Position numbers and translations under genes: made by a program. The notes beneath the pieces are model-generated. The model had not been told where the DNA came from. It made no database searches and was given only the letters and a program-made list of their open reading frames with translations. From Rhizobium sp. WYJ-E13 (GTDB taxonomy: Bacteria > Pseudomonadota > Alphaproteobacteria > Rhizobiales > Rhizobiaceae), in the NCBI RefSeq assembly GCF_018987265.1, contig NZ_CP076853.1:1922001-1986000 (forward strand): DNA of 64,000 nt, read 5' to 3'. Shown one piece after another: positions 17,479 to 26,568 of the stretch (its first letter is position 1; every line of letters starts with the position of its first letter).

Positions 17479-18243
17479 ATGGCGGCAAGTCTCACCAGGC
17501 TTGAGAAATATTTCATACCCTCCCGCGAGCCGAATGCCCGACTGGAAATTGTTGCGGCAAGGCCCCGGCACGAAGGACCATATCCGACCATCGTCTTCAA
17601 CCATGGCTCGACCGGGCGGGGCCACAACAGGTCCTTCTATACGAGAACCGCGAGCCCGGCTGTCGTGGCAAACCATTTCGTCGAACGGGGCTGGATGATC
17701 CTCTTTCCGCAGCGCCGGGGCAGAGGCAAATCGGGCGGAGCCTATGGCGAGGGACTTGCTCCAGACGGTTCCGGCTATTCCTGCAATGTCGACATCGCGA
17801 TTGCCGGCTTCGAGCGCGCCGTCGAGGATATGGATGCAGTCGTGCGCCATCTGCGCGAGCGGCCCGATGTGGATGAGAGCCGCCTTGTCATCGCCGGCGT
17901 CTCGCGCGGAGGCATCCTGTCGATCGCCTATGCGGGCATGCGCCCGGCGACCTTCCGGGGGGCCGTCAATTTCAACGGCGGCTGGCTCGGCCGAGGATGC
18001 GCCAACCACGAAATCGTCAACCCGCGCCTCTTCGAACGCGGAGCGCCGGCCGGGATTTCGACCCTCTGGCTGCACGGCACGCATGACCAGTATTATCGGA
18101 TCGAACACTGCCGGGGAAATTTCGAAAGGTTCCGCGCGGCGGGCGGACAGGGCAAATTCATTGCGGCGACCGCAGGCCATGCCCTGATGTTCAAGCCGGC
18201 ATTGTGGTCGAGCCATCTCGATCAATACATGGATAGTCTGTAA
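17479..18243 (+). CDS. Alpha/beta hydrolase (S9/dienelactone-type)
   Basis: A 254-residue hydrolase with VFNHGSTGRG as oxyanion region, ILFPQRRGRGKSGG, nucleophile elbow GVSRGG (Ser near residue 140), Asp in LHGTHDQYY and His in ATAGHALMF. It resembles prolyl-oligopeptidase-like or dienelactone hydrolases without a signal peptide. No strong ribosome-binding site precedes 17479; upstream in-frame starts overlap the NUDIX 5' region, so the start is uncertain. The substrate is unknown. Confidence 0.8.
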   Translation: MAASLTRLEKYFIPSREPNARLEIVAARPRHEGPYPTIVFNHGSTGRGHNRSFYTRTASPAVVANHFVERGWMILFPQRRGRGKSGGAYGEGLAPDGSGYSCNVDIAIAGFERAVEDMDAVVRHLRERPDVDESRLVIAGVSRGGILSIAYAGMRPATFRGAVNFNGGWLGRGCANHEIVNPRLFERGAPAGISTLWLHGTHDQYYRIEHCRGNFERFRAAGGQGKFIAATAGHALMFKPALWSSHLDQYMDSL

Positions 18244-18451
18244 CCACTGTTCTTAGGCCGCAAGCAGGGTCGTAACCCCTCCCTTTGTCGACGCGATGTG
18301 GGCCGCGGATCGTGACAACCAAAGAAGCAAAACGCGATACTCAGCAGCGATGGGGGAGCCGGGCCAGCACGGTGCTGATCCTGACCCGGTGATCGAGGTG
18401 AACTCCTCGTCGTAATCCTCTGCGATTTAAGGATTATCCTGAATCGCAGCC

Positions 18452-18919
18452 TTATTGCTGCTGCTGCGCCGGCGGCGGGGTGCCGATCTTTTCCAGAACC
18501 TTCTTCGCGAGAGCCGGGTCGCTCTGTGCGGCCGTCAGGATCGACGAGTATTCCTCGACAGAGATGTCCTTGGAGGCCTCGACGGTGTCGACCATCTGCT
18601 TCTTGGCTTCTTCCTGCAGCTTTTGTTTCGCAGCCTCGTCCTTCGTCGCGCCGATTTTGGCCGAATATTCCTTCCTGACCCTGTCGACCTGCAGATAGGC
18701 GACGGCAAAGGCCTCGATTTTCTGATCGCTGACGGGGGCGGCTGCACCATCGTCGCCGCTCTGCCCCTGCATCGGCGTCTGCCCCTGCATCGGCGCCTGG
18801 CCCTGCGCCGGCGGCTGCTGTTGCGCCTGGGCCATATCCTCGGCGGATGCCGGGCTGAAAGCAAGCAGGCAGAAGACCGCAGCGCTCATCGTTGCGACGG
18901 GTGTGTAACGAGTGATCAT
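18452..18919 (-). CDS. DUF4168 periplasmic protein
   Basis: A 155-residue exported protein: signal peptide (MITRYTPVATMSAAVFCLL, cleavage after ASA), then a Gln/Pro linker with PMQGQ-type repeats, then the DUF4168 helical domain (KIEAFAVAYLQVDRVRKEY ... SVEEYSSILTAAQSDPAL) and a Gln-rich end. AAGGA six bases before the ATG at 18919 favours this start over 18925. The family is periplasmic and of unknown role. Confidence 0.8.
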   Translation of the reverse strand: MITRYTPVATMSAAVFCLLAFSPASAEDMAQAQQQPPAQGQAPMQGQTPMQGQSGDDGAAAPVSDQKIEAFAVAYLQVDRVRKEYSAKIGATKDEAAKQKLQEEAKKQMVDTVEASKDISVEEYSSILTAAQSDPALAKKVLEKIGTPPPAQQQQ

Positions 18920-19363
18920 GGTCATTCCTTTTCACGTGCATGATTTGATCGGCAGCAGGACCGCCTCGGTCGATCGCTTAGCCGCTTGAGGCTGGCGAGG
19001 TCGCAACGATGGACCTTTAAGAGGGCACGGTGCGGCGGTGGCGGGGCAATTTGCTGACGATTGAGCGGCGGCTTTGTGACCTGGATCGCGATCGACGGTG
19101 CTTTCGTCCGTCATGCCTGCGTTCAACCTCTCATACCGTCTCATACTCCTTTTGGAGCAGAAATGGACGGAACGATAATTTTCCGTACGCGAAGATAAGG
19201 ACAATTGCGTCCCATGGCTGTATTTAAATAGCCACGGTCAATTCCTGAACGAAGACGGAAGAGACCAGAATATTTTCACCTGCCAGCGCCGCGAAGAGAC
19301 GGAGCAATTCCAGGTGAAACGGCGTTAATTCAAGAAGAAACAGAGAATACGAGGAGGACGGCC
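18920..19363. other. Intergenic region, no clear gene
   Basis: About 440 bases before the small-ORF pair. Frames are short and of low quality. A partly palindromic GGCTGTATTTAAATAGCC lies at 19214-19231. This region may carry the promoter of the following pair. Confidence 0.4.
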
Positions 19364-19677
19364 ATGAACTGTCCGGGAAACATCCGTGTGTGTTCTGCAT
19401 AGGCTTCGGCCTATTGTGGAGCCTCTTCGCCACACAACCCGCAGCCGCTAAAAGAATACTTATAACCGGCTGCACAGGCCTCCTCGATCTCTCAGCTGGG
19501 GGGAGGATTGAGGCGCTCGATGGCAAGGCCATGTGTGACGAAGCGAGGGGTTGCGCGCAAGTTCAGGCGCTTGAGTCGATGCGTAGGAGCCTGATGCTGA
19601 CGCGCAACCCCATTCTATCGAAACTGGAGAATTCTGATGCGAGCTGCCCTCTCATGGGCAAACGGAGGCTAAGATGA
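19364..19677 (+). pseudogene. Putative small exported protein, frame-disrupted
   Basis: GAGGAGG precedes an ATG at 19364 whose frame closes after 12 codons at a TAG (19400). Within a GTGTGTGT run (19386-19393) a -1 shift enters the frame open to 19677. The joined product would be MNCPGNIRV followed by FCIGFGLLWSLFATQPAAA, a plausible signal peptide, then about 75 residues with four Cys. The open frame ends in an ATGA overlap with the next gene. It may be a frameshifted, phase-variable or simply chance frame. Confidence 0.25.
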
Positions 19678-19874
19678 TTACGACCGAAGACCAGAACCAC
19701 ATCGAATTGAGAGAGACTGCGAACTGCAGAAGGGACGTCGAAATCGCAATGATGGGAATGCTCACCAATCTGCAGAAACATGGATGGTCAGCAGCGGAAT
19801 TGGCGCTCGCGCTTGCCGATGCCTCGGAAGAGCTCGTGATGCTGATCGCCAGCAAGACGGTGAGATCGAACTAA
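19674..19874 (+). CDS. Small protein with GWS helix motif
   Basis: A 66-residue soluble protein. CGGAGG precedes the ATG, which overlaps the previous frame by four bases. The core reads LTNLQKHGWSAAELALALADASEEL. The protein at 46984-47187 has the same layout (LIDHALSVGWSIDEVVVAL), so they may be distant paralogues. Function unknown. Confidence 0.6.
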   Translation: MITTEDQNHIELRETANCRRDVEIAMMGMLTNLQKHGWSAAELALALADASEELVMLIASKTVRSN

Positions 19875-19931
19875 AGCATGTCGCGCAAAAGTGTGTCGCG
19901 GTTTTGCGGCAACGACATGCGTAAAAACTGA
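19873..19931 (+). repeat. RIME-like intergenic element
   Basis: GCATGTCG (19876-19883) and CGACATGC (19913-19920) are perfect 8-bp arms enclosing GCAAAA...TTTTGC. It is the inverse of the element at 9046-9091 and is followed by GTAAAAAC in both. Confidence 0.7.
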
Positions 19932-20013
19932 CGAAAGCGGCGAGTTCGTCGTATCGCGCTGCGATACGACGCCGCTGTTTGAGCCTGGCAGACACGTCTA
20001 TCGCGCTGCGAAA

Positions 20014-20490
20014 TCAACCCTTCATTATGAGCGCGCGCCCGATAGGTTTGGGAGGCTCGCTGCGTAAAACGATCGCAGTGTTGACCGAACCGTAGCGGGC
20101 AATGGCATCGACGATGCTTTCAAGCTCCGCCGGTGATGGCACGATGACTTTCAGGTGGAAGCAATCTTCTCCCGTCAGCCTGAAAACCTCGATGACCTCG
20201 GGCATTTCCGAAAACTGCTTCAGGCAGGTCTTGATATATTCGTGCGTGGTGCGCAGGCGGATGATCGCCATCATTCCGAGCCCGACCGAAGCAGGATCGA
20301 TGACAGCCCTGTAGCCGCTGATGATGCCGCGTTCTTCAAGCCGCTTCAGCCGTTCTGAGGCCGCCGGCTGAGAGAGGCCGACCCTTCTTCCAAGTTCGGA
20401 AACGCTGATGCGCCCGTCGCCCTGCAAGGTTTCGATCATGGCAATGTCGGTCGGATCGAGTTCGGCACGACTATCGAAAGTTTTTGCCAT
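20014..20490 (-). CDS. Lrp/AsnC-family regulator
   Basis: A 158-residue feast/famine regulator: N-terminal HTH (IETLQGDGRISVSELGRRV, LSQPAASERLKRLEERGII) and a RAM ligand domain (MMAIIRLRTTHEYIK, EVIEVFRLTGEDCFHLKVIV). The ATG at 20490 gives the usual family length; an ATG at 20505 is possible. It is divergent from a small hydrolase gene, with an inverted repeat between them. Effector unknown, probably an amino acid. Confidence 0.9.
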   Translation of the reverse strand: MAKTFDSRAELDPTDIAMIETLQGDGRISVSELGRRVGLSQPAASERLKRLEERGIISGYRAVIDPASVGLGMMAIIRLRTTHEYIKTCLKQFSEMPEVIEVFRLTGEDCFHLKVIVPSPAELESIVDAIARYGSVNTAIVLRSEPPKPIGRALIMKG

Positions 20491-20505
20491 CGACCTTGAA
20501 TCCAT

Positions 20506-20560
20506 CGGTTTACGGTGAACTTTTCCGATGAATGCCAATTTATCCTGTCGGAGTAAACGG
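20506..20560. promoter_or_regulatory. Candidate Lrp operator
   Basis: CGGTTTAC (20506-20513) and GTAAACGG (20553-20560) are near-perfect inverted arms flanking the divergent promoter region between the Lrp and hydrolase genes. Confidence 0.3.
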
Positions 20561-20593
20561 TCATGTTGACGCCGTAACCACGAGAGGCGAAGC

Positions 20594-21127
20594 ATGACCC
20601 AGATCATTCACCTGCCGGGCATCGGCAATTCCGGCGCGCTCCATTGGCAAAGCCGTTGGGAGAGCGCCGATCCCTCCATCCGCCGTTTCGACCCTGCGAG
20701 CTGGGACGAGCCGAATCTTTCCGACTGGATCGCGGCACTGGAGCAGGCCGTGCGTGCGGCGCGAACACCGCCCGTTCTGGTGGCCCACAGCCTCGCCTGC
20801 CTGCTCGTTGCCCATTGGCATGAGGTTTCCGATCTGCCGATCAAGGGGGCAATTCTGGTCGCCGTGCCGGATCCGGCGTCTCCGGCTTTTCCCGCGCAGG
20901 CGGCAAGCTTCGCAGAGGCACCCCGGACGCGCTTTCGATTTCCCTCTCTCATCGTGGCAAGTGCCGATGATCCCTATGGTTCGCTGCCCTATGCCGAGAT
21001 GCGGGCAGAGCAATGGGGAAGCGCGTTGACGGTGATCGGTGCGGCAGGCCACATCAACGGCCAAAGCGAACTTGGCGATTGGCCGGAAGGCCTGGCGCTC
21101 GTGAGAAACTTCGCGGGCCGCCTGTAG
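20594..21127 (+). CDS. RBBP9/YdeN-type alpha/beta hydrolase
   Basis: A 177-residue serine-hydrolase-like protein: IIHLPGIGNSGALHWQSRWE at the N-terminus, VLVAHSLACLLVAHW as nucleophile elbow (Ser near residue 64), Asp in SADDPYG and His in GAAGHINGQSELGDWPEG. This is the RBBP9/YdeN family; the bacterial function is unknown. GAGGCGAAGC precedes the ATG. The neighbouring divergent Lrp gene is the likely regulator. Confidence 0.88.
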   Translation: MTQIIHLPGIGNSGALHWQSRWESADPSIRRFDPASWDEPNLSDWIAALEQAVRAARTPPVLVAHSLACLLVAHWHEVSDLPIKGAILVAVPDPASPAFPAQAASFAEAPRTRFRFPSLIVASADDPYGSLPYAEMRAEQWGSALTVIGAAGHINGQSELGDWPEGLALVRNFAGRL

Positions 21128-21203
21128 CCCGCGTCGCTCGATTGACAATTTTTGAAAATTTGCCCTTCTTGTCGTGTCTCAATCTCAACTGAAAGAGACA
21201 CCA

Positions 21204-22064
21204 ATGCACAAATCCTTCTATGCTTCCCAAAGCGTCTACTCGGAACCTGGCCGCTATCGCGAAACCTTGATGCGCGGTGGCGTCGAGCCTCAGTCAATTG
21301 CCCGGTGGATCAGCTCGTTCATGCAGCATCCTCGCGGCGCCAAGTCCGAAGAACGAGGCTTCAAACCTGAACAGGCCGCCGATCTGGAGCTTCGTTCGGT
21401 GGCGGAGATTCTGGCTGTCGCCGTAAAACGCAATTTGCTTGACGGCGTTTCCGCACAGCACAAGGTCGGCGGCGTATGCCGGGATTTCGCGATACTGGCG
21501 GTTAGTCGATTTCGTGAGCGCGGCACCCCGGCTCGCCTCCGTGTCGGGTTTGCCGATTATCTGGCGCCTGGGCATTGGGAAGATCATTGGCTTTGCGAAT
21601 GGCATGACGGCACGCGTTGGAAACGGCTCGATGTGGAGTTTGCAGCGATCGGGGGAGTTTCCTTCGATACGCTGGACGTGCCGCGCGAGCGGTTCCTGAC
21701 GGCAACCGAGGCATGGTTTCGGATCAAGGACGAGCCGGAGATCGCCTCCCGATTTGGCGTGTCGAGCCTCGGCCTTAGCGGGGAGTGGTTCGTCGCGGGA
21801 AGCCTGCTTCGAGAAATGGCAGCCTTGCGTAAGCTGGAACTGAAACCGTGGGATTACTGGGGTCCATCAAAGGACCTCTCCCCAGTTTCACCCGAGTTGT
21901 CGCATCAGGCGCGGACAACGTTCGACCAACTCGCTTCACGGCTCAGGACCGTCAGTGTCGATGGGGAGGACGAGCCGGAGGCTTTAGCGGACTGGCCTTT
22001 ACCAGAGGAGGTTATCAGCTTTCCACAAGGCGAGGCTGTAGCTGTCGTATTGCGCAGTTTATAA
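21204..22064 (+). CDS. Transglutaminase-like protein
   Basis: A 286-residue protein with a transglutaminase-like Cys-His-Asp core: Cys near residue 92 in GGVCRDFAIL, His in GHWEDHWLCEW and Asp in RLDVEF. The rest, including the C-terminal GEDEPEALADWPLPEE segment, is not recognised. These proteins act as cysteine proteases or amidases in the cytoplasm. The ATG at 21204 follows GAAAGAG. It stands alone between a hydrolase and a convergent oxidoreductase. Confidence 0.75.
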   Translation: MHKSFYASQSVYSEPGRYRETLMRGGVEPQSIARWISSFMQHPRGAKSEERGFKPEQAADLELRSVAEILAVAVKRNLLDGVSAQHKVGGVCRDFAILAVSRFRERGTPARLRVGFADYLAPGHWEDHWLCEWHDGTRWKRLDVEFAAIGGVSFDTLDVPRERFLTATEAWFRIKDEPEIASRFGVSSLGLSGEWFVAGSLLREMAALRKLELKPWDYWGPSKDLSPVSPELSHQARTTFDQLASRLRTVSVDGEDEPEALADWPLPEEVISFPQGEAVAVVLRSL

Positions 22065-22208
22065 TACTCGCCACGTTGCAGGTTTCGGGGGTTTCGCGAC
22101 ATCGGCAGCTATACGGGACGGAACTGCCGTTGATTGCGGTTCTCTGAACGTCGTTCGCGCAATCACCAAAATACGGCAATTGGCTGCGGCAGGTCTTGCT
22201 TATCCTCA

Positions 22209-23180
22209 TCACGGCAGCAGCAGGAGGCTCCCCGCCGACCGGCCCGTCTCCATCACCTCATGCGCCTTCGCAACCTCCGCCAAGCCGTATTCGGCTGATA
22301 TCTCGCAGACGATGCCCCTTTCCATCGCGGCGATGGCCGCTTCGGCCGCCTCGCGGTAGCGGCCGGTATCGGCGCACCAGGCCATGATGCTCGGATGCGA
22401 GAGCGATTTGCCCGGCCGAAGCTCTTCGACGGCAACGGGCGGGATGGGGCCGGCGGCCTGGCCGATGGTGACGGCGGTGCCGAAGGGGCGCACGGCGCGG
22501 ATGCTCTTCAAGAGCATGTCGCCGCCGATACCGTCACAGGCGACATCGACGCCGTTTCCGCCCGTCAGCCGCTTCACTTCGGCGACGATATCGGCCCCTC
22601 GCCCGACGATCAGGTGATCGGCGCCATAGGATGTGGCAAGGGCCGCCTTCTGGGGCGAACTGACCGTGCCGATGACAGTGGCATCAAGCGACTTCGCCAG
22701 GCGCACGAGAATGCTGCCAAGCCCGCCGGCGGCCGCATGGATCAGCACGGTGCTGCCGTCGGCGACATGGGTGACCTTCTTCATGAGCATGTAGGCGGTC
22801 ATGCCCTTGAGCAGCGAGCCTGCGGCCACTTTCACCGAGACCGCATCGGGAAGCGCAATCACCCTCTCGGCTGGCATGATCCTGGTGGAGGCATAGGCGC
22901 CGACCGGCGGGCCGGCATAGGCAACGCGGTCACCCGGCGAAAACGCCGTGACATCGGGGCCGACCTCTTCCACGACGCCCGCCGCCTCCACGCCGATGAC
23001 GGCGGGATAGGAGGGCAGCGCGTAGAGCCCCTTGCGGTGATAGACATCGAGGAAATTGGTGCCGATGGCCTGATGACGGACCTTGATCTCGCCTGCAGCG
23101 GGGGATTGCGGCGGCTGATCCTGCAGCCGGAACTGGGTGATGTCGCCGGGGCCATTCAGCAGGACCATCTGGTCGGTCAT
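22209..23180 (-). CDS. NADPH:quinone oxidoreductase (zeta-crystallin type)
   Basis: A 323-residue medium-chain dehydrogenase lacking the catalytic zinc ligands. The N-terminal GroES-like half has HQAIGTNFLDVYHRKGLY and VIGVEAAGVVEEVG; the Rossmann half has HAAAGGLGSILVRLAK. Enzymes of this type reduce quinones by one or two electrons with NADPH. It faces a LysR gene, its probable regulator. Confidence 0.9.
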   Translation of the reverse strand: MTDQMVLLNGPGDITQFRLQDQPPQSPAAGEIKVRHQAIGTNFLDVYHRKGLYALPSYPAVIGVEAAGVVEEVGPDVTAFSPGDRVAYAGPPVGAYASTRIMPAERVIALPDAVSVKVAAGSLLKGMTAYMLMKKVTHVADGSTVLIHAAAGGLGSILVRLAKSLDATVIGTVSSPQKAALATSYGADHLIVGRGADIVAEVKRLTGGNGVDVACDGIGGDMLLKSIRAVRPFGTAVTIGQAAGPIPPVAVEELRPGKSLSHPSIMAWCADTGRYREAAEAAIAAMERGIVCEISAEYGLAEVAKAHEVMETGRSAGSLLLLP

Positions 23181-23254
23181 CGTTCGATTTCCTTTGTGGG
23201 AGCTCCGTTACAGGAAGACAAACTAGCCGGTGGCCTTATGCGTGAAAATTCCCT

Positions 23255-23267
23255 ATTGTCGCACAAT
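23255..23267. promoter_or_regulatory. Palindrome at LysR start
   Basis: ATTGT-CGC-ACAAT, a perfect 13-bp palindrome, overlaps the lysR start codon region in the divergent qor/lysR interval. It is a candidate LysR autoregulatory site. Confidence 0.3.
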
Positions 23268-24120
23268 GATTGGGAAGAAATTCACACATATAGACTGGGA
23301 CGACATCAGGCATTTCCTGGCGCTGGCGCAGGCCGGAACCCTCCTCGGGGCGGCACGGCAGATCGGCGTCGAGCACGCGACGGTCAGCCGGCGCGTCAGC
23401 GCGCTCGAAAAGAACCTCGGCCGCAAGCTCGTCGACCGCCGCGGGCGGCGCATCGTCCTGACCGCCGATGGCGAAGAGGTCGCGAGGCACGCGGCCCTCG
23501 TCGCGCAGCAGACGGCTGTTATCGAGCAGCTTGGCCGCACGAGCGCCACCGACATGCGCGGCCATGTGCGGATCAGCGCCCCGCCGGCGCTGTCGAGCGT
23601 GCTTCTCGCAGAACCTGTCGTCGCCATCCGGCGGGCGCATCCAGGCATCGAGATCACGCTCGTGGGCGAAAAACGGCTCGCCTCGCTGAACCGCCGGGAG
23701 GCGGATATCGCGGTGCGGCTGTCGCGGCCGGAAGATGGCGACTATGCCATCACCAAAGTCGGGCAGATGGCCTTCCATCTCTATGCATCGAAGGCCTATC
23801 TCGAAACCGTGCCGGAGGCGCAATGGACCTTCATCGGCTATGACGAGGGCATGAACGCCTCGCCGCAGCAACTGCGCCTCTTCGAACGCGCCGCCGGCCG
23901 GCCGATCGCGATCCGCTCATCGGTTCTGGAGTTTCAGGCCGCCGCCGCAAGGCTCGGCGGCGGCGTCGTCATGCTGCCGGATTTCGCGGTGCCGGACGGC
24001 CTGCAGCGTATCGACGATGAAAATCCTCTGACGCGGGACGTGTGGCTGGTGGTCCACGCCGAGATCAGGGACGTGCCGGCTGTTCGGGTGGTGATGGAGG
24101 CGCTGAAGAGCGCCTTTTGA
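23266..24120 (+). CDS. LysR-family regulator
   Basis: A 284-residue LTTR. The HTH is WDDIRHFLALAQAGTLLGAAR to ATVSRRVSALEKNLGRKLV; the effector domain runs from about residue 88 (GHVRISAPPALSS). It ends VPAVRVVMEALKSAF. It is divergent from the quinone oxidoreductase gene and belongs to the VHDIR-type subgroup common near such enzymes. A second copy of its 3' end is present at 25860-25958, beyond the carboxylesterase gene. Confidence 0.9.
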   Translation: MIGKKFTHIDWDDIRHFLALAQAGTLLGAARQIGVEHATVSRRVSALEKNLGRKLVDRRGRRIVLTADGEEVARHAALVAQQTAVIEQLGRTSATDMRGHVRISAPPALSSVLLAEPVVAIRRAHPGIEITLVGEKRLASLNRREADIAVRLSRPEDGDYAITKVGQMAFHLYASKAYLETVPEAQWTFIGYDEGMNASPQQLRLFERAAGRPIAIRSSVLEFQAAAARLGGGVVMLPDFAVPDGLQRIDDENPLTRDVWLVVHAEIRDVPAVRVVMEALKSAF

Positions 24121-24242
24121 GACGAGCGTTCCAGTTGCTCATGCTTCCTCGCGAGCCGCGGCAAGGCGGACTGCCGCCACAGCTCCCGCCGCTGACGGTG
24201 GCACAGCCGAAAGCCGTGGGCTGCGGCGCAAATGCGCTTTCG

Positions 24243-25817
24243 TTATTTGTTTTCCTCCCAATATTTCTCCCAGAGATCGAGCCTGGGCTTGAGCGGATCG
24301 GCGCCAACCTCTGTGCCGTCATTGGTGAAGTCGATGATCTGATCGACGGTCGGATCATGGCGCGGCCATGTCGGTCGTGAGCCTCCATTCGGATTACCCG
24401 TCTTTGCAAATTCGACCCAATAGGCACTGGCCAATGCGGCCATAGCCCTGTCAGAGGGCGTAACCTTGTCTTTGACCAGTGCCGCTGGAATGTCGAACGT
24501 GTACGGAATTTCGAAGCCGTGCAGAGTGCCTTTCCATTTCGGATCGTTGCGCAAAGCCTCGGCGACATATGAGAAGCGATACCACCATGTCGGCTGCCCG
24601 GTGCGGGCCATCTCGTCGGCGAGATGGCGAGATGGTTCGACTAGCGTCTTATCGGCGAGAACCTGCTGCCTCAGTTCATCCAGCGTTTCGCTTCCGGTCG
24701 GATCGTAGAGGGTGCGGGCATCGGCTGCGTGGTCTGCGAATAGTCCGAAGAGATCGTCTTTCGTCGCCGCCTCGCCGATACCGAGATCACGATTGTTCGC
24801 GCCGACAATGACGGGGACCAGCGCCTGCCGCCCGGCCGCGAATGCGGCTTCCGGCGTTTCGGTCATGAATTTTCCGTCGATGATCGAACCCGAGACGCCG
24901 ATCACGGGCTTCCCACTCGACATTCCAGCCAGCACCTCGGCAGCCGATGCACCTTCAATCAGCCTTTCGGCCGGCAGGGCGCGAAGCGCCTCGAGTGCTC
25001 TGGCGTCGTCGCCATCAATCCCGAGAGATGTCGCATAGTCCACAGCTTGTTCCTCTGCCTCTTTCAAGGCCGTCAACGGCAACACGTGGGAGCGGGCTGT
25101 GGGCACACCCGGAGACTGCAGGATAGCGCTTCGGAAAAGCCCCCGTGAAAGTGGCGATATCATATGTGCCATGACGGAGCCGCCGCCGGCCGATTCCCCG
25201 AAAATCGTCACCTTCCCGGCATCGCCCCCGAACGCGTCAATGTTCCGCTGTACCCATTGCAGGGCGGCAAGCTGATCCATGTAACCATAATTGCCGACGG
25301 GCTCGCCGGGTGTTTCCCTGACCAGCGCGGGATGGGCAAAAAAGCCCAGCCGCCCCATGCGGTAGTTCATGCTGACCACCACAACGCCCTGGGCCGCCAG
25401 CGCATCGCCTGGATATTGCAGCGTGTTTCCGTGTGCCAGAGCGCCCCCATAAATCCAGACCATCACCGGTAGCCGGGTTTTGGATCGCTCGGATGGCGTC
25501 CAGACGTTCAGGGCGAGACAATCTTCGGATTTCGGCAGGTCATCAGTCTGCATGCAGGACGGACCAAAATCGCGCGCGCTCCTGACACCTTTCCATTCTT
25601 GCGCCGGCCGGGGATTGCGCCATCTCAGCTGACCAAGGGGCGGTGCGGCATAAGGGATACCTTTGAAACTGGTAACCACGCCTGATGTTGCGCCCCTCAG
25701 CCTCCCGGTTTCGACCTTGACGATGTCGTCGGCCGGAGCTGGTCGAGGCGCGAGCGCGACCGGACAAATTGCCAATGCCAGGAAAAGGAGAAGCTTGCGA
25801 CTGTGATCGACAAACAT
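24243..25817 (-). CDS. Secreted type B carboxylesterase
   Basis: A 524-residue esterase with a signal peptide (MFVDHSRKLLLFLALAICP, cleavage near ADD). It shows the type B features: FKGIPYAAPP, SEDCLALNVW (disulfide Cys), VMVWIYGGALAHG oxyanion region, catalytic Ser in FGESAGGGS near residue 210 and His in GTLHGFEIPY. It hydrolyses carboxylic esters in the periplasm or outside. GGAGG precedes the ATG at 25817. It lies between the 3' end of lysR and a second copy of that 3' end, suggesting later insertion. Confidence 0.92.
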   Translation of the reverse strand: MFVDHSRKLLLFLALAICPVALAPRPAPADDIVKVETGRLRGATSGVVTSFKGIPYAAPPLGQLRWRNPRPAQEWKGVRSARDFGPSCMQTDDLPKSEDCLALNVWTPSERSKTRLPVMVWIYGGALAHGNTLQYPGDALAAQGVVVVSMNYRMGRLGFFAHPALVRETPGEPVGNYGYMDQLAALQWVQRNIDAFGGDAGKVTIFGESAGGGSVMAHMISPLSRGLFRSAILQSPGVPTARSHVLPLTALKEAEEQAVDYATSLGIDGDDARALEALRALPAERLIEGASAAEVLAGMSSGKPVIGVSGSIIDGKFMTETPEAAFAAGRQALVPVIVGANNRDLGIGEAATKDDLFGLFADHAADARTLYDPTGSETLDELRQQVLADKTLVEPSRHLADEMARTGQPTWWYRFSYVAEALRNDPKWKGTLHGFEIPYTFDIPAALVKDKVTPSDRAMAALASAYWVEFAKTGNPNGGSRPTWPRHDPTVDQIIDFTNDGTEVGADPLKPRLDLWEKYWEENK

Positions 25818-25859
25818 TGTATCCTCCACGCGCTGCGGGGCCAGACAGTAGCGAGGCAG

Positions 25860-25958
25860 GATACTCTCTTGCGGCTGGAGCGAAAGGGTCCGTTCGTCCG
25901 TGCCGGGATCAGGCATGTTCCCGCCGTGCGCGTGGTCATGGAGGCGCTGAAGGGCTGA
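25860..25958 (+). pseudogene. LysR 3'-end fragment
   Basis: A plus-strand frame ends GIRHVPAVRVVMEALKG and stop, matching the C-terminus of the LysR protein ending at 24120 (EIRDVPAVRVVMEALKSAF). I count 42 of 51 identical bases over 25902-25952. Upstream residues match poorly. No LysR N-terminus is present. Confidence 0.55.
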
Positions 25959-25990
25959 CGATCTCGGGGCCAATCCGGTCGGATACTCGA

Positions 25991-26332
25991 TCAGCCGGCA
26001 GACTTCGCCGGGTCTTTGCCTGTCCAGTAGTGGGTGGATATGTTGCGGCCATTGTCGAGGAGACGCGCGGCGATCTCGGGATTCCCGCCCTCGAAAGTAT
26101 CGGGATCGGCGCCGCATAACATCAGGAACAGTTTCTGATGCATCACGGCGGCAAAATAGTCATAGGCCGGCAGCATCTCCCGAGATCCGACAGCCTGCAG
26201 CTCTTCGCCGGCCCGGTTCCTGGCGTCCTCGATGGCCTTGCGCACCGTCGCAAACATGGCCTGTTCGGTTCGTCTCAGGATCTCGTTGACCTGCCGTTCG
26301 GCAGGGGTGAGGACGGGGCAGCTCTCATCCAT
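25991..26332 (-). CDS. Hypothetical protein
   Basis: A 113-residue soluble helical protein (LTPAERQVNEILRRTEQAMF; EMLPAYDYFAAVMHQKLFLML). I recognise no family. The ATG at 26332 is chosen because the longer frame to 26410 adds a Pro-rich unstructured lead; no strong ribosome-binding site precedes either. It is convergent with the LysR fragment and divergent from the small gene at 26569. Confidence 0.5.
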   Translation of the reverse strand: MDESCPVLTPAERQVNEILRRTEQAMFATVRKAIEDARNRAGEELQAVGSREMLPAYDYFAAVMHQKLFLMLCGADPDTFEGGNPEIAARLLDNGRNISTHYWTGKDPAKSAG

Positions 26333-26568
26333 GGGGCATATCTCTGCTTCGATCGGTTGATAGGTTTGCCCGGACACCAGTGTTGGGCGGTTTCCCGGCG
26401 GCGAAAACAATGCTTCCTAGCAATCTACGCTGCAAGAAGCGCCGTGGAAGAGGCTGGACCGATGAAACCGCCCCTGCCTTGTTTTTGCCACCACCCTGAC
26501 ATGCATTCTTTACAAAGATCGCCTACCATAGGTAAAGCCATGAAGGAAAGGCGATGGGAGGACAGGCG

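Noticed and set aside
22395..23843. 482-residue frame spanning qor and lysR
   Set aside because: Crosses two recognised genes and their divergent promoter; shadow.
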